Source of the DNA: Pachyseris speciosa | Taxonomy: Eukaryota; Cnidaria; Anthozoa; Scleractinia; Pachyseridae | NCBI GenBank assembly: GCA_016490735.1 | Contig: JAEMWC010000615.1 | Location: 418,501 to 482,500 of the forward strand | Length of the DNA: 64,000 nucleotides | Reading direction: 5' to 3' | Shown: positions 42,236-55,631 of the stretch, one piece after another | Layout: each line of letters starts with the position of its first letter | Numbering within the stretch: the stretch's first letter is position 1 | Notes under the pieces: generated by a model | What the model was told of the DNA's origin: nothing | Database searches by the model: none | The model's input: the letters and a program-made list of their open reading frames with translations, nothing else | Position numbers and translations under genes: made by a program

Positions 42236-42240
42236 AGGTA
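42236..42240. repeat. Target-site duplication aggta (right)
   Basis: Matches 26,898-26,902. Confidence 0.65.
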
Positions 42241-43804
42241 TAGGAGGCACTTTTGATGTCACTCACTCACTCACTCACGCACTCGATTCTGATCAATTTA
42301 TTCATCAAACTTGGATGAAACTTTTTTTTTCTGTCCTTCCCCTGGTGAGTATTGTATTTGAGCCCGTAGTCCTCTTTGCTAAAGGTTTGCAAGTTTCAGG
42401 GGGTAATAGAAATGCGTAAATTCTTGCTCGACTGTTTATGTATCATGAAGTGAATGAATAGCGTCGATCAGTGCATGTGAAGATTGTAAAGCGGACTATT
42501 TTTAGTCCGATCCTCTTGAATATACGTTTGTGGAGTTGTAAAGCGGAAAGCTAATACGATTAAGTACACAAGTGGCTCGAATCAAACTTCTGATGCTTGA
42601 CTCGTTGTACGTAGGCGCAAGAGACAAAACTGGAGATAAATGCTTAGTCATGAGATCAAGGTTTGCTGTCATTAGCGATTTTTTTTCCAAAGGAGATTTT
42701 GAATTAAAGAATTTAAAGCAAAGATGCAAATGTTTGTGCAGATCTGAGTACAGAAAATTAGAGTTAGAGGGGGAGGGTAGCTCGAATGATCCCCAAAATG
42801 CCCAACATTGTAACCAATGACGAAATCAGAGACAGAGGGGTGGTTATTTTGAAATTCGGCTTAGCTAAACATTTAAGGATCATAAGAGCTGGACAACAGC
42901 AACTATTTATCCCAAAGCGTCACAGTGGTGTGGGAGTGTCTGTCACGTGACTAATTCTCACCCAAACTCTAACTCTCACACTAATAATAACTTCGCCCTA
43001 AGGACCAGAACTTATCCCAAACCCTGGATATTAACCCTGGTCTTCCAATCCTAGCTCCAACCCTAGTTTTGATTAGTGCTTGGTTATTGCTTTATCTTTT
43101 GGTGTCACAAGTCCTGGTCACGTGATTTTTAGTTTCTCCTTACTGAATCGGAGAAAATCATATCTTGCGCTGTGGAGAAGAGGGTGAGGATATGGACGGT
43201 CGTCGTAGTTAAGTAGTAGCTTTAATCAGGCTTGTGCGTAAATGCTTTTAAGGGCTTCTATATTAACTACAACTTTGGTGGCTTTCATAGCTGCAACAAT
43301 TGTCCATATCTTTACTATTTACAGTCGCAAACTAAACAGAAAATGCAATGGATCACATTTCGTGTATTACAAGGTTGTCTCCCGACTTGTTCCAATCTTC
43401 TATCGCTATTTCTTCCGACACACACTGGCTGAAAAACAAAGCTATAAAAATAGCGACTGGTTCAGCATTAATTTGTGCCGAGCTTATTTTTCCCAACTTC
43501 ATTGCTTGTTTGTTAATTCTTCGCAAGTTTTAAACAAGTACTGACTATCTCAGCATTTTGTTCCATAGCTTTACTCAAAGCTAACATAATCGCAGATACC
43601 ATCAGCCTCGGACTAATTGGTTAGCAACACAGTAGTCGCGAGATGCCATGGCCCCAGTGAAGAATACGGTAGTCCTCCAATCGTCTCTGATTTTTTTTAG
43701 AATTTACCTTGCTAGTAAAATGCTATGATTTGGCACTGAAAAAACGATGTCAAAAACCAAAAACCCTATATAACGTACAATAATAGCTTGCTTAAGTTTC
43801 TTAC
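42241..43804. other. Intronic sequence of the host gene
   Basis: Contains (tcac)n at 42,259-42,277 and a stretch at 42,960-43,080 rich in ccaaaccctgg, aaccctgg and ccaaccctag, like degenerate telomeric repeats. A forward frame at 43,242-43,544 starts with a signal-like hydrophobic segment (MLLRASILTTTLVAFIAATI), but I cannot support it as a gene. Confidence 0.4.
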
Positions 43805-43906
43805 CTTTACACCAGCAAAAAACGGTTCCACGACAGGAACGGGCTCACACCAAGGATGATAATCCCGATCCACTGCGGTGAATTTTGCTTTTACTTCACA
43901 GGATAA
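43805..43906 (-). CDS. Host gene exon (34 codons, phase 0)
   Basis: An acceptor (tttcatag) and donor (AAG|gtaaga) bound exactly 34 codons that follow the preceding exon in phase: GQW at the exon end at 44,169, then LSCEVKAKFTAVDRDYHPW and CEPVPVVEPFFAGVK. The next exon in order is at 13,764, about 30 kb away. Confidence 0.7.
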
Positions 43907-44168
43907 CTATGAAAACAGCCAGCAATTAATTAATTCGATCCATTAATCAAAAAGTAATTCATCCTCGTCATCTTAAATAATTATAAGACCTCGCATTTTT
44001 TGTGTTTGGGGCAAAGGAGAAGGGGGGTGGTCTCACTCTTGTTTATAAGCCATAAAAATCGTACAGCTGACAATGAGATGACGAGGCACTATTAATTTAG
44101 TTTATCTAAATTAAACTTTCGTTTAATTACTCCTTTGACTTGACTGCTAGAATTGAAAGACAACTTAC

Positions 44169-44482
44169 CCATTGCCCAGGATGGTAATCGCCGTCCATAC
44201 CACCACAAAGTTCAGAGGCAATTTTATCGCCTGGACAAGAGTTTGCATTCTCCGATTTATTTCTTAGCGGAACACAAAACTGGTTCAGTTGATCCTTTAT
44301 TTCGTCCGGTTTCGTGGGCTTCCCATCTACAAACCATTTAATGATATAAGTCACATTTTTCCATCCTTTTATTTTTGCGTCAAGCTTCACTGTGCACAGC
44401 AGACAAATTCTCTCTTCCGTCCCAGGTTTAATAGATATATTAGGATGACCCAAGTACCTCTTGGGGAACATCTGTGGTCCAT
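44169..44482 (-). CDS. Host gene exon (cysteine-bearing extracellular segment)
   Basis: An acceptor (tttttaag) and donor (TGG|gtaagt) bound 314 nt in phase with the exon at 49,378-49,434 upstream and 43,906 downstream. The product has ISIKPGTEERICLLCTVKL, NVTYIIKWFVDGKPT (with an N-glycosylation site), LNQFCVPLRNKSENANSCPG and MDGDYHPGQW. The DYHPGQW-W/C pattern and spaced cysteines suggest a folded extracellular repeat, as in large VWD/EGF-type proteins of cnidarians. Function unknown beyond that. Confidence 0.7.
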
Positions 44483-44846
44483 CTTAAAAAAGAAACAAGA
44501 GACTAAAATTAGCCTTAACTTGGGCCTGCAAAAATGGCGTCTGCCTCATTTAGCGTTAGACAAAAGATGACCATGAAAAAATAATAATAATAAAAGCGGA
44601 GTAGGAGAACAGGAAGGCAAGAATAAAAACAGACCACGAAAGGTGCTCAAGCGAGGATCCGAACCTGGCTTCTTCACACAAAGGCGACAGTTATCTCCAT
44701 TTCCCAAGGTGATATGTTCGGGTATTAATAGCCCTCTCTTGTTGCAACACTTAATAATGTATTGTCAGACATTGAGCCGGCATACATTCGTTCACGACAG
44801 CAAACAAAGATCAAAAACTATTTGCCAGCGGTCTACCTCAAAGCAT
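44483..44846 (-). repeat. Relative of the ~700-bp interspersed repeat with tRNA-like remnant
   Basis: aacaagagactaaaattagcc and the following caaaagatga resemble the edge of the repeats at 25,129 and 57,530. A B-box-like remnant (gaggatccgaacctgg, reverse) lies at 44,650-44,670. Divergent. Confidence 0.4.
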
Positions 44847-44999
44847 GTACAGTCCAACCTCCATTTGCGACCACTTCTCCTCAGCGATCAGTTTTCCAAA
44901 ATACCAAAAGTTTCCACGTCAACTCGCGATATTTGGAATTTCTTCTAAGCGACCACCTCTCGTAAGCGACCGTGACCACTTTGAGAGCCAAAAGTCTGA

Positions 45000-46989
<1,990 letters not shown>

Positions 46990-47600
46990 CTATTGTCCAA
47001 ACTCTGCTAAAATTAAGTATAATGGATGCGGTTTTTTGAATGAAATTCTTGTATTTTATTAAGTCCATAAGGTGAAAGGGAAAATAACTGCGCACTCCAG
47101 TATGCTTCTTTCGTAATTAATAGCTGTTCAGTGTTTTCGGACGTGTTAGTTTGGATTTGATCGATACATTGAAATGTAAAGTCCGAAAGCACGTGTGGAG
47201 TTCAGTTGAAGTGTGTGGCGACCTCGCAAGTCTTCTTATTGGTTCTCATGGACGATTTGTGATTTCTAAATCTAACTTTAAATTTCGTGGTGGTCGAGCC
47301 AATATACTGGAGATTGCATTTCTTACAATGAACCAGATAAATCACATTTGAGGAATTACACGAAAGTTTCTGCCGAACAAAATAGGTTTTACCAGTTTGT
47401 GCGCTACAAAAATTTTGGGAGTTGACAAAGAAGTTCTTGCAAAGATCGCATCTAGATTTATCACATGTGAAACAGCCGGCTGTGGATGCTGTATTTGATT
47501 GAAGCGAGCTCTTACTGCACTTAGAAGGTGCCAAAATTTCTTTGAGGTTCTTAGGTCTGCGAAAAGAGGGATTCTGTTATTTTTGTGCTAGCCAGGTCAT
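46990..47600 (-). pseudogene. Penelope-like element GIY-YIG fragment (second lineage)
   Basis: The reverse frame 47,202-47,534 encodes a cysteine-rich linker (CFTCDKSRCDLCKNF), then NVIYLVHCKKCNLQYIGST and FKVRFRNHKSSM, the GIY-YIG nuclease with its preceding CxxC region. It differs clearly from the fragments at 1.6 kb and 55.3 kb, so several Penelope lineages are present. The RT is absent. Confidence 0.8.
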
Positions 47601-47663
47601 TCAAAGGCTCTTTGTTGGGAAATTATTACTTATTGTTGGTTGGCCCAGGAAGCGCCTTCAACC

Positions 47664-47666
<3 letters not shown>

Positions 47667-47712
<46 letters not shown>
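47667..47712. repeat. (AT)n microsatellite
   Basis: About 23 at units directly beyond the Penelope fragment. Confidence 0.95.
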
Positions 47713-47716
<4 letters not shown>

Positions 47717-47765
47717 AGGTTAATTTGGGAACAGAAATCAACAACTAAGTAATTAAGTGAAAATG

Positions 47766-47990
47766 TGGCTCAGCCAGGCCAGGAATCGAACCTGGGTCTC
47801 CAGATTACTGTACTATATATATATTTTTTTGTTTTTGTTTTTTTTGTTTGTTTGTTTGTTTGTTTGGTTTTTTTTTTTTTTTTTTGTATTTTTTTGTTTT
47901 TGTTTTTTTTGTTTTGTTTTTTTTTTTTTTTTTGTTTTTGTTTTTTTTGTTTTTGTTTTGTTTTTGTTTTTTTGTTTTTTTATGGCTACT
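47766..47990. repeat. tRNA-like SINE remnant followed by a T/G tract
   Basis: Reverse-strand B-box-like ggttcgattcctggcc (47,780-47,800) is followed by an AT stretch and about 170 bp of (G)TTTTT units. This could be a SINE with an A/T-rich tail on the opposite strand. Confidence 0.45.
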
Positions 47991-48157
47991 CAAAATTATA
48001 GGCTTAGATGGGCATTGGTGCATGGGGTAAGTCTCTGTAGTTACCATATGCTAATGAACTAAATCAGTTTGACCCAATATGGCCTAAGATCTCGTAAGCA
48101 ACCACCTCCCTAAGCGACCACCACGGCTTGACATTTTGGGTGGTGCTCCACTGTACA

Positions 48158-49377
48158 AGTATTGCAGCTTTCTCCCATCCTATTTTCGCGCCAGACCTCA
48201 TTAGTTACTCCGCTGTCTGACGACAGTGCTCAAATTCTGGCTTGAAATGTTGTGACAGCTCAAGCTGCTCAGCTTCCAAGTATGAATTTATTCTCATTGC
48301 TGCTCTTTCCATCATTCAAATATTCATCATTCACATATTCGTAAAATAACATCATTGATAGAAAATGCTTAAGAAAGGAACTAAAATGACTATCTTGACT
48401 AATACGTCATGAACTTATGCATCGTGAGTCAGGCAATTTTATGTGTGATTACCACTGGAAATATGGCATGATACACCATATGTCCACACGAGATCATAAT
48501 AATTGAAATTTTCTGACACATAATTCATCAAGGAAGAGGACCGACCGTCCATAAAGATTAAAATGAGAGAAAGAGTCACTTAATCAATCACATAATCTAT
48601 TTTAGCTTAATTGAATTAAGCTTAACAAACATATTTTTAAGTGTTAGCTTTGAACAGCGAAGTCACGGAGTTAATTCGCCAAATCCCAGCCGTCATCTTC
48701 CCCTTCCTACTATTGAACTGATATAATTGACTTTGACGCCGGAGGTTGTACAATGTCTCGTAAAAATTGGTAGCTCTTTTGTTGAAGGAGAATGCGGGCC
48801 ACGCCCACAATTTGCGATATTATTTTTGTAATATTAGAGCTGATTTAAAACGTCAACAAACATCTCCACCACAGTTTTCTTTTAATAATGTACCAGATAA
48901 CGTTCAACGACGTATTGTCATTGAAAAGCGTTCCCACGCTCAGAGTTTAGTGTAAATTGTCTGCTTGTGACAGTGGTAAAGGGAGCCTTATTCCTAAACT
49001 CGGGTTACAAGAGCTGTCATCTCCCAGGAGAATTTAAACTTTTCGTCCCTTCTCAGCTTCCTTCGCTTCGTGCTCGTCAAAAGAATTTCGTGTTTTTTCA
49101 GTGGGAGATCTCCAACGATTTTGACCATGCTTTTGACACCCAATTCCCAGCCACCCATTCAAAGCTAACTGTGTGTCCGCTGTAAGTGGCACACGAAAGC
49201 AAACTGTCGTTCAGAGCCCTCACTTGACAAAGAATATTTGCCAATATGCGCATGCAGCCGTCATCAAGCGAAAACTTAACGAGCATGTTTTACAGAATAT
49301 CACATAGTCACCTGAAAATTATGATTAGTTTTAGAACAGGAAAAGAGGTTTGTTATAAAATAAAGGAAAAGGCTCAC
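48158..49377. other. Intronic sequence of the host gene
   Basis: AT-rich with no recognised element. Short forward frames at 48,767-49,185 lack motifs. Confidence 0.45.
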
Positions 49378-49434
49378 CGCTACATGTTGCTAAGGATGTT
49401 CCCGTTTGTCCATAAGGACATGGTTGGCGGTCAC
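49378..49434 (-). CDS. Host gene microexon (57 nt)
   Basis: An acceptor (tttgacag) and donor (AGCG|gtgagc) bound 57 nt in a 2+54+1 phase, which joins the next exon (44,482) to make CS then DGPQMFPKRY. The product holds RQPCPYGQTGTSLATCS, a two-cysteine loop. The phase match on the downstream side is the main evidence; the upstream partner was not found. Confidence 0.55.
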
Positions 49435-49860
49435 CTGTCAAACAAACATATCAGTTAGGTATAGCATTTTCCAAGATTAACTTTTAAGAAGAAGGAGAAG
49501 AAGAAGAGGAACGTTTCCCAAACTTCCTTGTTCCCTCGCAGTTGTTGAGCTTTATCTGTGAAACTTATGACTTGATTTTCTTCTAAGCTGCCCATTCTGC
49601 TGAACGATAAGCGTTTTATTTGGACTAAATTGTTTTTCACTTGAATGAGGATGGCAATGTTGAAAGCACGTACAGTTCTAGTCAAGATGACATTTTGGTT
49701 CAAGGAACGAGGAGGACACTGTGACAAGGTCCAACTTGCTCCCATACTGGCTTAAGTGCTCTGTCTTATAATATTAAAGTGATAACTTTGGTGCTCACTA
49801 AGGCCTTTAGCTTGTAATATAACCTTCTGAAGCCTTAAACTAACTCAACTCACATACTAC
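49435..49860. other. Intronic sequence
   Basis: A short aagaagaagg purine tract at 49,486-49,512, otherwise unremarkable. Confidence 0.5.
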
Positions 49861-49865
49861 ACTCA

Positions 49866-50460
49866 TATTCCCTTTAAATCCGTTAAACACGTCATTCCCG
49901 TTTCATACCAGAGGTTTATATTGGTTAGAACTTGCAGTGTCAGCATACTGATGAAATGTAATACATTAGCAATAACAAAAACTCCTGTACGGACGGAAAC
50001 GACGGATTTCACGGATTTAACGGGGATATGAATATTTAACTACTTCTCACAATTACTTTAAGTGTCTTTATAATATTACATATTTATAAAAAGTAAATGA
50101 TTAGATATTCATATCCCGTTAAATCCGTCATTCCCGTTTTATAGCTGGTTACACTGTTTGAAACTCAGCGAAATGATGAAGTGGAATATATCAGCAAAAA
50201 ACACAACCTCCTGTAAGGACGGAAAAGACGGATTTCACGGATTTAACGGGGATATGGATATCAAATCATTTACTTCTCTTCTTTACTGTTAGTATTATTT
50301 AGGAATATATAAATATATAATATTTATAAAGACACATACAGTAATTGTGATAAGTAAGTAGTTAAATATTTATATTTGGCACTACAAGTTCTAACCAATA
50401 TAAACCTCTGGTATGAAACGGGAATGACGGGCTTAAAGGATTTAGCAGGAATATGAATAT
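49866..50460. mobile_element. Nested fold-back element with repeated GGATTTAACGGG units
   Basis: Outer arms (aatccgttaaac...cccgtttcataccagaggtt...attggttagaact and complement) are about 75 bp, at 49,866-49,940 and 50,385-50,460. Inside, gacggatttcacggatttaacggggatatg occurs at about 49,997 and 50,227. The segment 50,025-50,140 is an inverted repeat of its own. At least two generations of inverted duplication are stacked. Confidence 0.75.
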
Positions 50461-51233
50461 CTCGTCTTTTACTTCTTAATTTACAGAAATTTAGAGCAGT
50501 TAATCCGCACAATCCTTTGTTTACGTCCCTGAATGACGCTGTGTTTTTGCTGTTGTATAAAACTCGATCATTTTACTAATGTCAAGTTTTAATTCATATG
50601 AGCTTCTTCTTCAGAACAGAAATGGCGGATTTAACGGGAATATGAGTTGCATCTTGACTGTGACTTTCAGGAGACCAGCAGCCTACATTTTCAAAACTGG
50701 CCTTGAACTTGCAATATCAACACCACCCACCGACATCTTGTGAGAAGGAGTTTTAATGATTTCAACACCAGCTAGATCAAAACACTTTTCCATCACTTGA
50801 TTTACAGCACACAGTGTATACAAAACATGTGAATGAAAAAAAAAAACAAGCCACACAAAAAGTCGGCACCATCGTTTTTTCTTCAGAATTTGTCGCGAAA
50901 GTGCGAAACAAGATTGCGTAACGTTAGTCACAAGCGTTCCGAAGTCAAATTAACACCAATCTCTGTCCTCTTGTTTTCTGCGAGGAGCTTACAAGAACAT
51001 GCGAAGTAAGGCCATGGATTTTGCGAAACAGCGACGCAGCGCTTTCTTGGATTGTTTTCTCTATTGTGTTCGAATCTTTAGGTCCTAACGAAGCTGAGAA
51101 ATATATCTAAGGTCCCCGTAACCACAGGCAGCGTTGAGGACAAAAGTGTAACTCTCTTGAGGGGAGAACAACTATAACACAAGATTAATACGTGACAATA
51201 AATCAAATTAATTTATTCGTATTAGTTTTGCAA
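50461..51233. other. Sequence upstream of the forward spliced gene
   Basis: Contains a further aatggcggatttaacggg phrase near 50,622 related to the fold-back element. A promoter or first exon of the gene at 51,234 might lie here but no signal is decisive. Confidence 0.45.
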
Positions 51234-51689
51234 GATGAGGACCACTATTTAAGCAGCCGTTTGATCTCATTTCTGTCTCCAAATTTTCCGAATATGCGTC
51301 GAGAGAAAACACCATGCAAGCAGTTGAACAGCGAGGACATACGAGGTGCAACCTTATGCTACATGAGTCCCGTTATTGCTGAACAGTGCAGCGTTATTAC
51401 CGCAAAATGTGTATGGAACGTGAAAGAAAAGGACCTCCTAAGATCATGGAACTTCATCTGTAAAAAGCGCGACATTTGCGACAAAGCCATTTCAGGTTAG
51501 TTTTCACTTAGTTAAGATTATTCTTCATCAGTGTTATACGGTCCTGAAAACGTTTTGTTCTATTTTTCACAGCTATACCAGACACAGCGTTCTTCTTTAG
51601 CGCGATATCAACACACGAAAAGACGAATGGAAGCATAAACGAGGAGAGTGACGATAGCGAAGCAGAGCATGAACCTAGTCCACTACCAA
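51234..51689 (+). CDS. Two exons of an unrecognised forward-strand gene
   Basis: Exon 51,234-51,495 and exon 51,573-51,689 are joined by a short 77-bp intron (TCAG|gttagt ... tttttcacag). They read in phase: EDIRGATLCYMSPVIAEQCS, WNVKEKDLLRSWNFICKKRD and, after the splice, IPDTAFFFSAISTHEKTN and an acidic tail. A donor (CAA|gtacgt) follows at 51,690. A possible third exon at 52,042 stops after about 17 codons. The product is small, with four cysteines in the first exon. I do not recognise the family. It lies in an intron or upstream region of the reverse-strand host gene. Confidence 0.5.
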
Positions 51690-52041
51690 GTACGTTTTCT
51701 CAACAATTTCTCGATGGAAATCCAACATTGATCAACAAATCGCTGTGATCTTCAATCACATATTGGCTTGCACTGACCACACCTAACGGTGCGCTTGCCA
51801 ATCCCTTGGTAGTCCATCGAGCATTGCTAGAGTGTGGGTGTGGAATGGGTGCATTGATCGATGGCGCGAATTTTTTTACTGCGAATTTAAAACACATTTT
51901 CCCTGAGAAATAACGCCTCAAAGGCTCAGTAAAACTGCATAAAAAAGCTCAAGCTCTTACGTTGCAAAGTTACCTTTTCTCTTTTAGTACCTCAGTGAAG
52001 GCTACAAATGTTTGCGCGTATTAAAAGTTTATATTGTTAAC

Positions 52042-52905
52042 AGGTTCAGTTTCAAGATGGACAAGAGTGCACTGCCATCAAGGAACTCTACAACCTGCTT
52101 AAAGACCACAAAAATCCACACATGTAAGACATCGTAACAGCTTCCTACCAGCATAGTTACCAAGAGAGAACTCTCAAATCTGGTTTGAATTTCACAAATC
52201 AGCACTCAGAATGATGAATTACTTCCCATCGATCCCGACTCAACTATGCCAAGTGCTATCCAAAGGAATCTGCAGAAAAACAATGATGACCGAAAAGTGC
52301 GCCAGTAACAAGAACGACGCGAAAGGGCACGCAAAGCATTTGAAGGTCCCTGGTTACTCGGCAGGGAGAAGGAGCTACACGACTGCGTCAGGTCCACATT
52401 CACTTGTCTTGATCCCGGCATGCGAAAGTCGTTGACAGCATACCGTGAAGTCCTGGAAGACAAGTTGAGGAACCACCACCGCAACCTTGGAACACTTGCT
52501 TCCAGCGAGGCCTTGCAAGAAAGAAAACGTGTCTGCGTGTCTCTAGGTCTGCTTCAAAACAGGCATCAAGATCTGGTGAAAGAGTGTCTACGGGGCTTTA
52601 CCAACCACAGAGGAGCTCGGCGAGTGGTCGGCTTCTGGAACACACCACGAAGAAGGGTGCGCGCAAGAAGACCCAGGAGACCATACTGGTGAGCAGAATT
52701 GCAGCTACGAAGACGTACCAGAGGACGACGGCGAAAACATCTTCGTCACCCCAGTGCCCAACTGGCATACCAGTCACACCGAGTTTGAAAGAACACGCAA
52801 AGCAACAACTGACAAGGCCAGCTCCCAGATCAGTGGAAGGAGGCCGCGATCACAGAGCGGTCGGTTGGAGAAAGTCAAAAGACCGTGTAAAAACACCATA
52901 ACTAG
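52042..52905 (+). other. Decayed coding-like stretch of unknown origin
   Basis: Several forward frames look protein-like in turn: QECTAIKELYNLLKDHKN near 52,070, TFTCLDPGMRKSLTAYREV near 52,395-52,450 and LQERKRVCVSLGLLQNRHQ near 52,525. Stops and frame changes lie between them. The higher GC content than the flanks and the lack of introns suggest a retrocopy or transposon gene remnant. No family recognised. Confidence 0.4.
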
Positions 52906-53164
52906 GTTTTTTTCCAGCCAGCAATAGTCGAGTTTTCACGTGTCATTGCGCCTGTTGACATTATGTTTGTTTATTTTCACCTTGGGTTTAGTTCTATAAG
53001 AGTAATTGTTGGCTTGAACTACACAAGTATGGCCATATATAATAAAATTGCAACAGTAACTTATGAAATGAGTGTGGTCTATATTTTAATGCCAAGGGGG
53101 CATAGGCTTTCTAAGTAGCATGCATATATACAAGACAAACGCATCTGGGCGTTTGGGAAAGTGT

Positions 53165-54875
53165 TCAGTTCAGGTGCATTGCCCCTAAGAAAATTTGATT
53201 GCAGCCCTTTTCCTCAGAGAGTCCGCCGTTCTTCCGTTTTGAAACTTCAAATCGGGATCTCTTAGAATGGCTGTCCAAATCGGTACCTATCCATCCCTTT
53301 CTTGAGAACATCGTCCTCGTCCCCGTAAATTTCAACACCCGGCGATGACTTCTTTGGATTTGTAATCGGTTTATCGGTGGGGCATCCCTCTTAGGGGGCT
53401 CGCTTTTCTGTTCTGTAGTTTCAGCCAGTGCTGCAAAACTTGAAGTTGCATCGATAAACCTCGCGCTCACCTCCTTATCCACCTCAGAGCCTTTAATACC
53501 TTGTAGCTTTTGCAGTCACTCGTGAGCCTTCAAAGCAACTTCGCGCGACCTTTGCTTTTGATAGTGAACTTTGGCGACGGCCGAGCTGTGTTTCTGATCT
53601 TCCGACAAAATCCTTTGCTCTTTGCTAGGAGCTGATTGAGGCTCTGCGTTTCGACGATTTGGCGATAGCGCGTCGGGTGAATGTATTTTCCGATTGCGTC
53701 AAAAACTAGTTTAGTCATGACGTCGCCCAATTTGCTGTGTTGGCCTCCATTTCTCGTAACAAGAACGAAGTCGCACTGGGGTTTTAGCAATGGCCTAACG
53801 AAATTGAAGAAGCTATCGAACACCTATATGCTTGCATCGGTTAGAATCAAGGAGTCAAATCCGTATTTTATGGCAGTCTTGAACTTTTTCTGGTCAATAA
53901 ATCCCCCGTTCTCCCTCGCTGCCCTAACCATGTCGACTGTCAAGTGTTGATAAGTCATAGGGCGCGACCCCTTCACTTTAATGAACAAGTACACCGACAC
54001 AAATCTCGAGGCAAATGTTAAGTCCGATGGGCTCACTTGACCTGGATTGCTTTTGAACGTCTTTACGGTGTTTTCGTAACGTGGCAAGTGAAATGTGACC
54101 ACTTGCAGCAATTCTTCCATTGTAGTTCAGTGACCTCGAACTTCCAATGTGTCGATGTCCACTGCAATCTCACCATTTTCGCCACCGTCTTTCGAGCTCT
54201 CTTAAGGTACAATTCAGTCGCGGACAGGTTTCGCAGAACTGCATCTGATGGCCCACTGATTTTTCTCTAGTCCATCAGTTCGGAAATTGCTTCTATGTAT
54301 CCCAATCGCCCACCATGTCCGAGTTTGCATTCGTCTTGCAAGTAGTCTATGGACTTGAACAAAAGATTTGGGGAACAAAGACCGTAGTCTATTACTGCGA
54401 ACGTCAATTCTTCCCCTTCCTCGCAACAAAATTTCAGAAATTTAAAGCTTCTCTTCACTATTTGTTGAGCTGTGCGATCTTTCTTGCAACCCCCACCACT
54501 CCCAGTCAACCATTTCGCGAATGCTTCGCCAATTTGGCCGGAGACTGAAAATGAAGAAACAACGATGACACCATCTTTTGGTCTTTCGCTTGATTTGCAG
54601 TCATTTGTAGTGGTCTTTGATGACTTAGTGTCAGGCGCTTGCAATGAATATTGAAGTTCTGTCAAGTCGGGTTTTTCGTCAAAATAAAAGAGCCAACCGT
54701 GCTTAGAATTGACATCTTTCCTGCATCTGCGCTGACTTTGAAATCCTTCGTGTTCGCATACTTGAATTGGACAATGGAACAAGCTGTCCGTATCTTCTTT
54801 TTCTAAGTGAAGCCGTTTTGGTTTTGGCGATGCACCGTCAACTGCAGACCAATCGACTTTGACCTTCTTGTTCAT
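53165..54875 (-). pseudogene. Zinc-finger plus tyrosine-recombinase-like transposon gene (Crypton-like)
   Basis: The ATG at 54,875 (MNKKVKVDWSAVDGASPKP) leads to a C2H2-like finger (CPIQVCEHEGFQSQRRC..DVNSKH), where one expected His reads Asp. A SAM-like helical region follows (IGEAFAKWLTGSGGGCKKD, LQDECKLGHGGRLGYIEAI). The C-terminal half has SRPMTYQHLTVDMV, CDFVLVTRNGGQHSKLGD and KYIHPTRYRQIVETQS near 53,690-53,640. The H-x-x-R in HPTRYRQ, a preceding Gly-rich strand and a downstream HYxK region (frameshifted, near 53,555) suggest a tyrosine recombinase fold. Breaks are at 54,267, about 54,120, 53,824 and about 53,610. The last part (53,165-53,482) holds a Myb-like RKGWIGTDLDSHSKRSRFE. The recombinase call is an inference from motif order. 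Confidence 0.5.
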
Positions 54876-55189
54876 TCTTGAAAAAGAGGAACCGATTTAG
54901 CCAACAGACTTGTTTGTACCGCTAAGCAAAAACTGACTTAAGAATCAGACCCATTGAAAAACATCAGAGTGATCATTTAATTTGGAGATTGTCAGCACTT
55001 ATCCCTACTTGCCCGAGCTTATTACTATTGTAGTCAAATTCATAACAGAGAGTTGCATCTCAAATGGGGTCTGGCCTGCCCGGGCAAGCCTGTGCATGCC
55101 TACGACAGTGGCTGCATTGTTCAAGTTCAAACTTGCCTAAGCATGCCTCTGCAAGCCACGCATTGTTCATATTATTCTTAAGTAAATTG
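54876..55189. other. Short non-coding stretch
   Basis: Contains repeated gcctgcccgggcaagcctgtgcatgcc-like phrases near 55,072-55,160, otherwise AT-rich. Confidence 0.4.
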
Positions 55190-55536
55190 AATCTGCTATT
55201 GACTCTGTTTCGTGTTGCTTCAAACTTAACTGAACACTACACCAAACATCGGCGAAACAGGAAATACTACACCAAACATCGGCGAAACAGGAAGACGACT
55301 AGGTGACCGATTCCGAGAACATCTTCGTGATGGTTGAGAAAGATAACAAAGATGCATCCAAACCAGTCGCTCGGCATTTTAATCTCCCTAGCCATTCCAA
55401 ACAACACATGTCGATCTCCGGCCTTTCCCTACATCAATGTACCATGGAAAGCCGTAAAAATCTCGAGCAAAAATTTATCTTTCAAATCGGCACTCTTAAT
55501 TCCTACGGTATCAACGAGCGCTTTTCATTCAATTAA
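55190..55536 (+). pseudogene. Penelope-like element GIY-YIG C-terminal fragment (third lineage)
   Basis: Forward frames give RRNRKTTRLGDRFREHLRDG, then DNKDASKPVARHFNLPSHSK and a C-terminal block NLEQKFIFQIGTLN before the stop at 55,536. This is the end of the GIY-YIG domain. A 30-bp unit (ctacaccaaacatcggcgaaacagg) is duplicated in tandem at 55,240-55,292, and one frameshift lies near 55,340. The element 3' non-coding end follows directly. Confidence 0.75.
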
Positions 55537-55631
55537 TTTGTTCCTGTTTTTCACGTTACCATGTTGCCACCAATAGCGTAGCTCCATTTTCCGTAAATAA
55601 ACCATACACAACCCACAATTCCTCGATTCGC

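Noticed and set aside
43242..43544. Forward frame with a signal-like hydrophobic start
   Set aside because: No splice sites, homology or context supports it, and it lies in a host intron.
47815..48062. Long Phe/Val/Leu-rich forward frame that looks like a membrane protein
   Set aside because: It is a translation of a (G)TTTTT simple-sequence tract.
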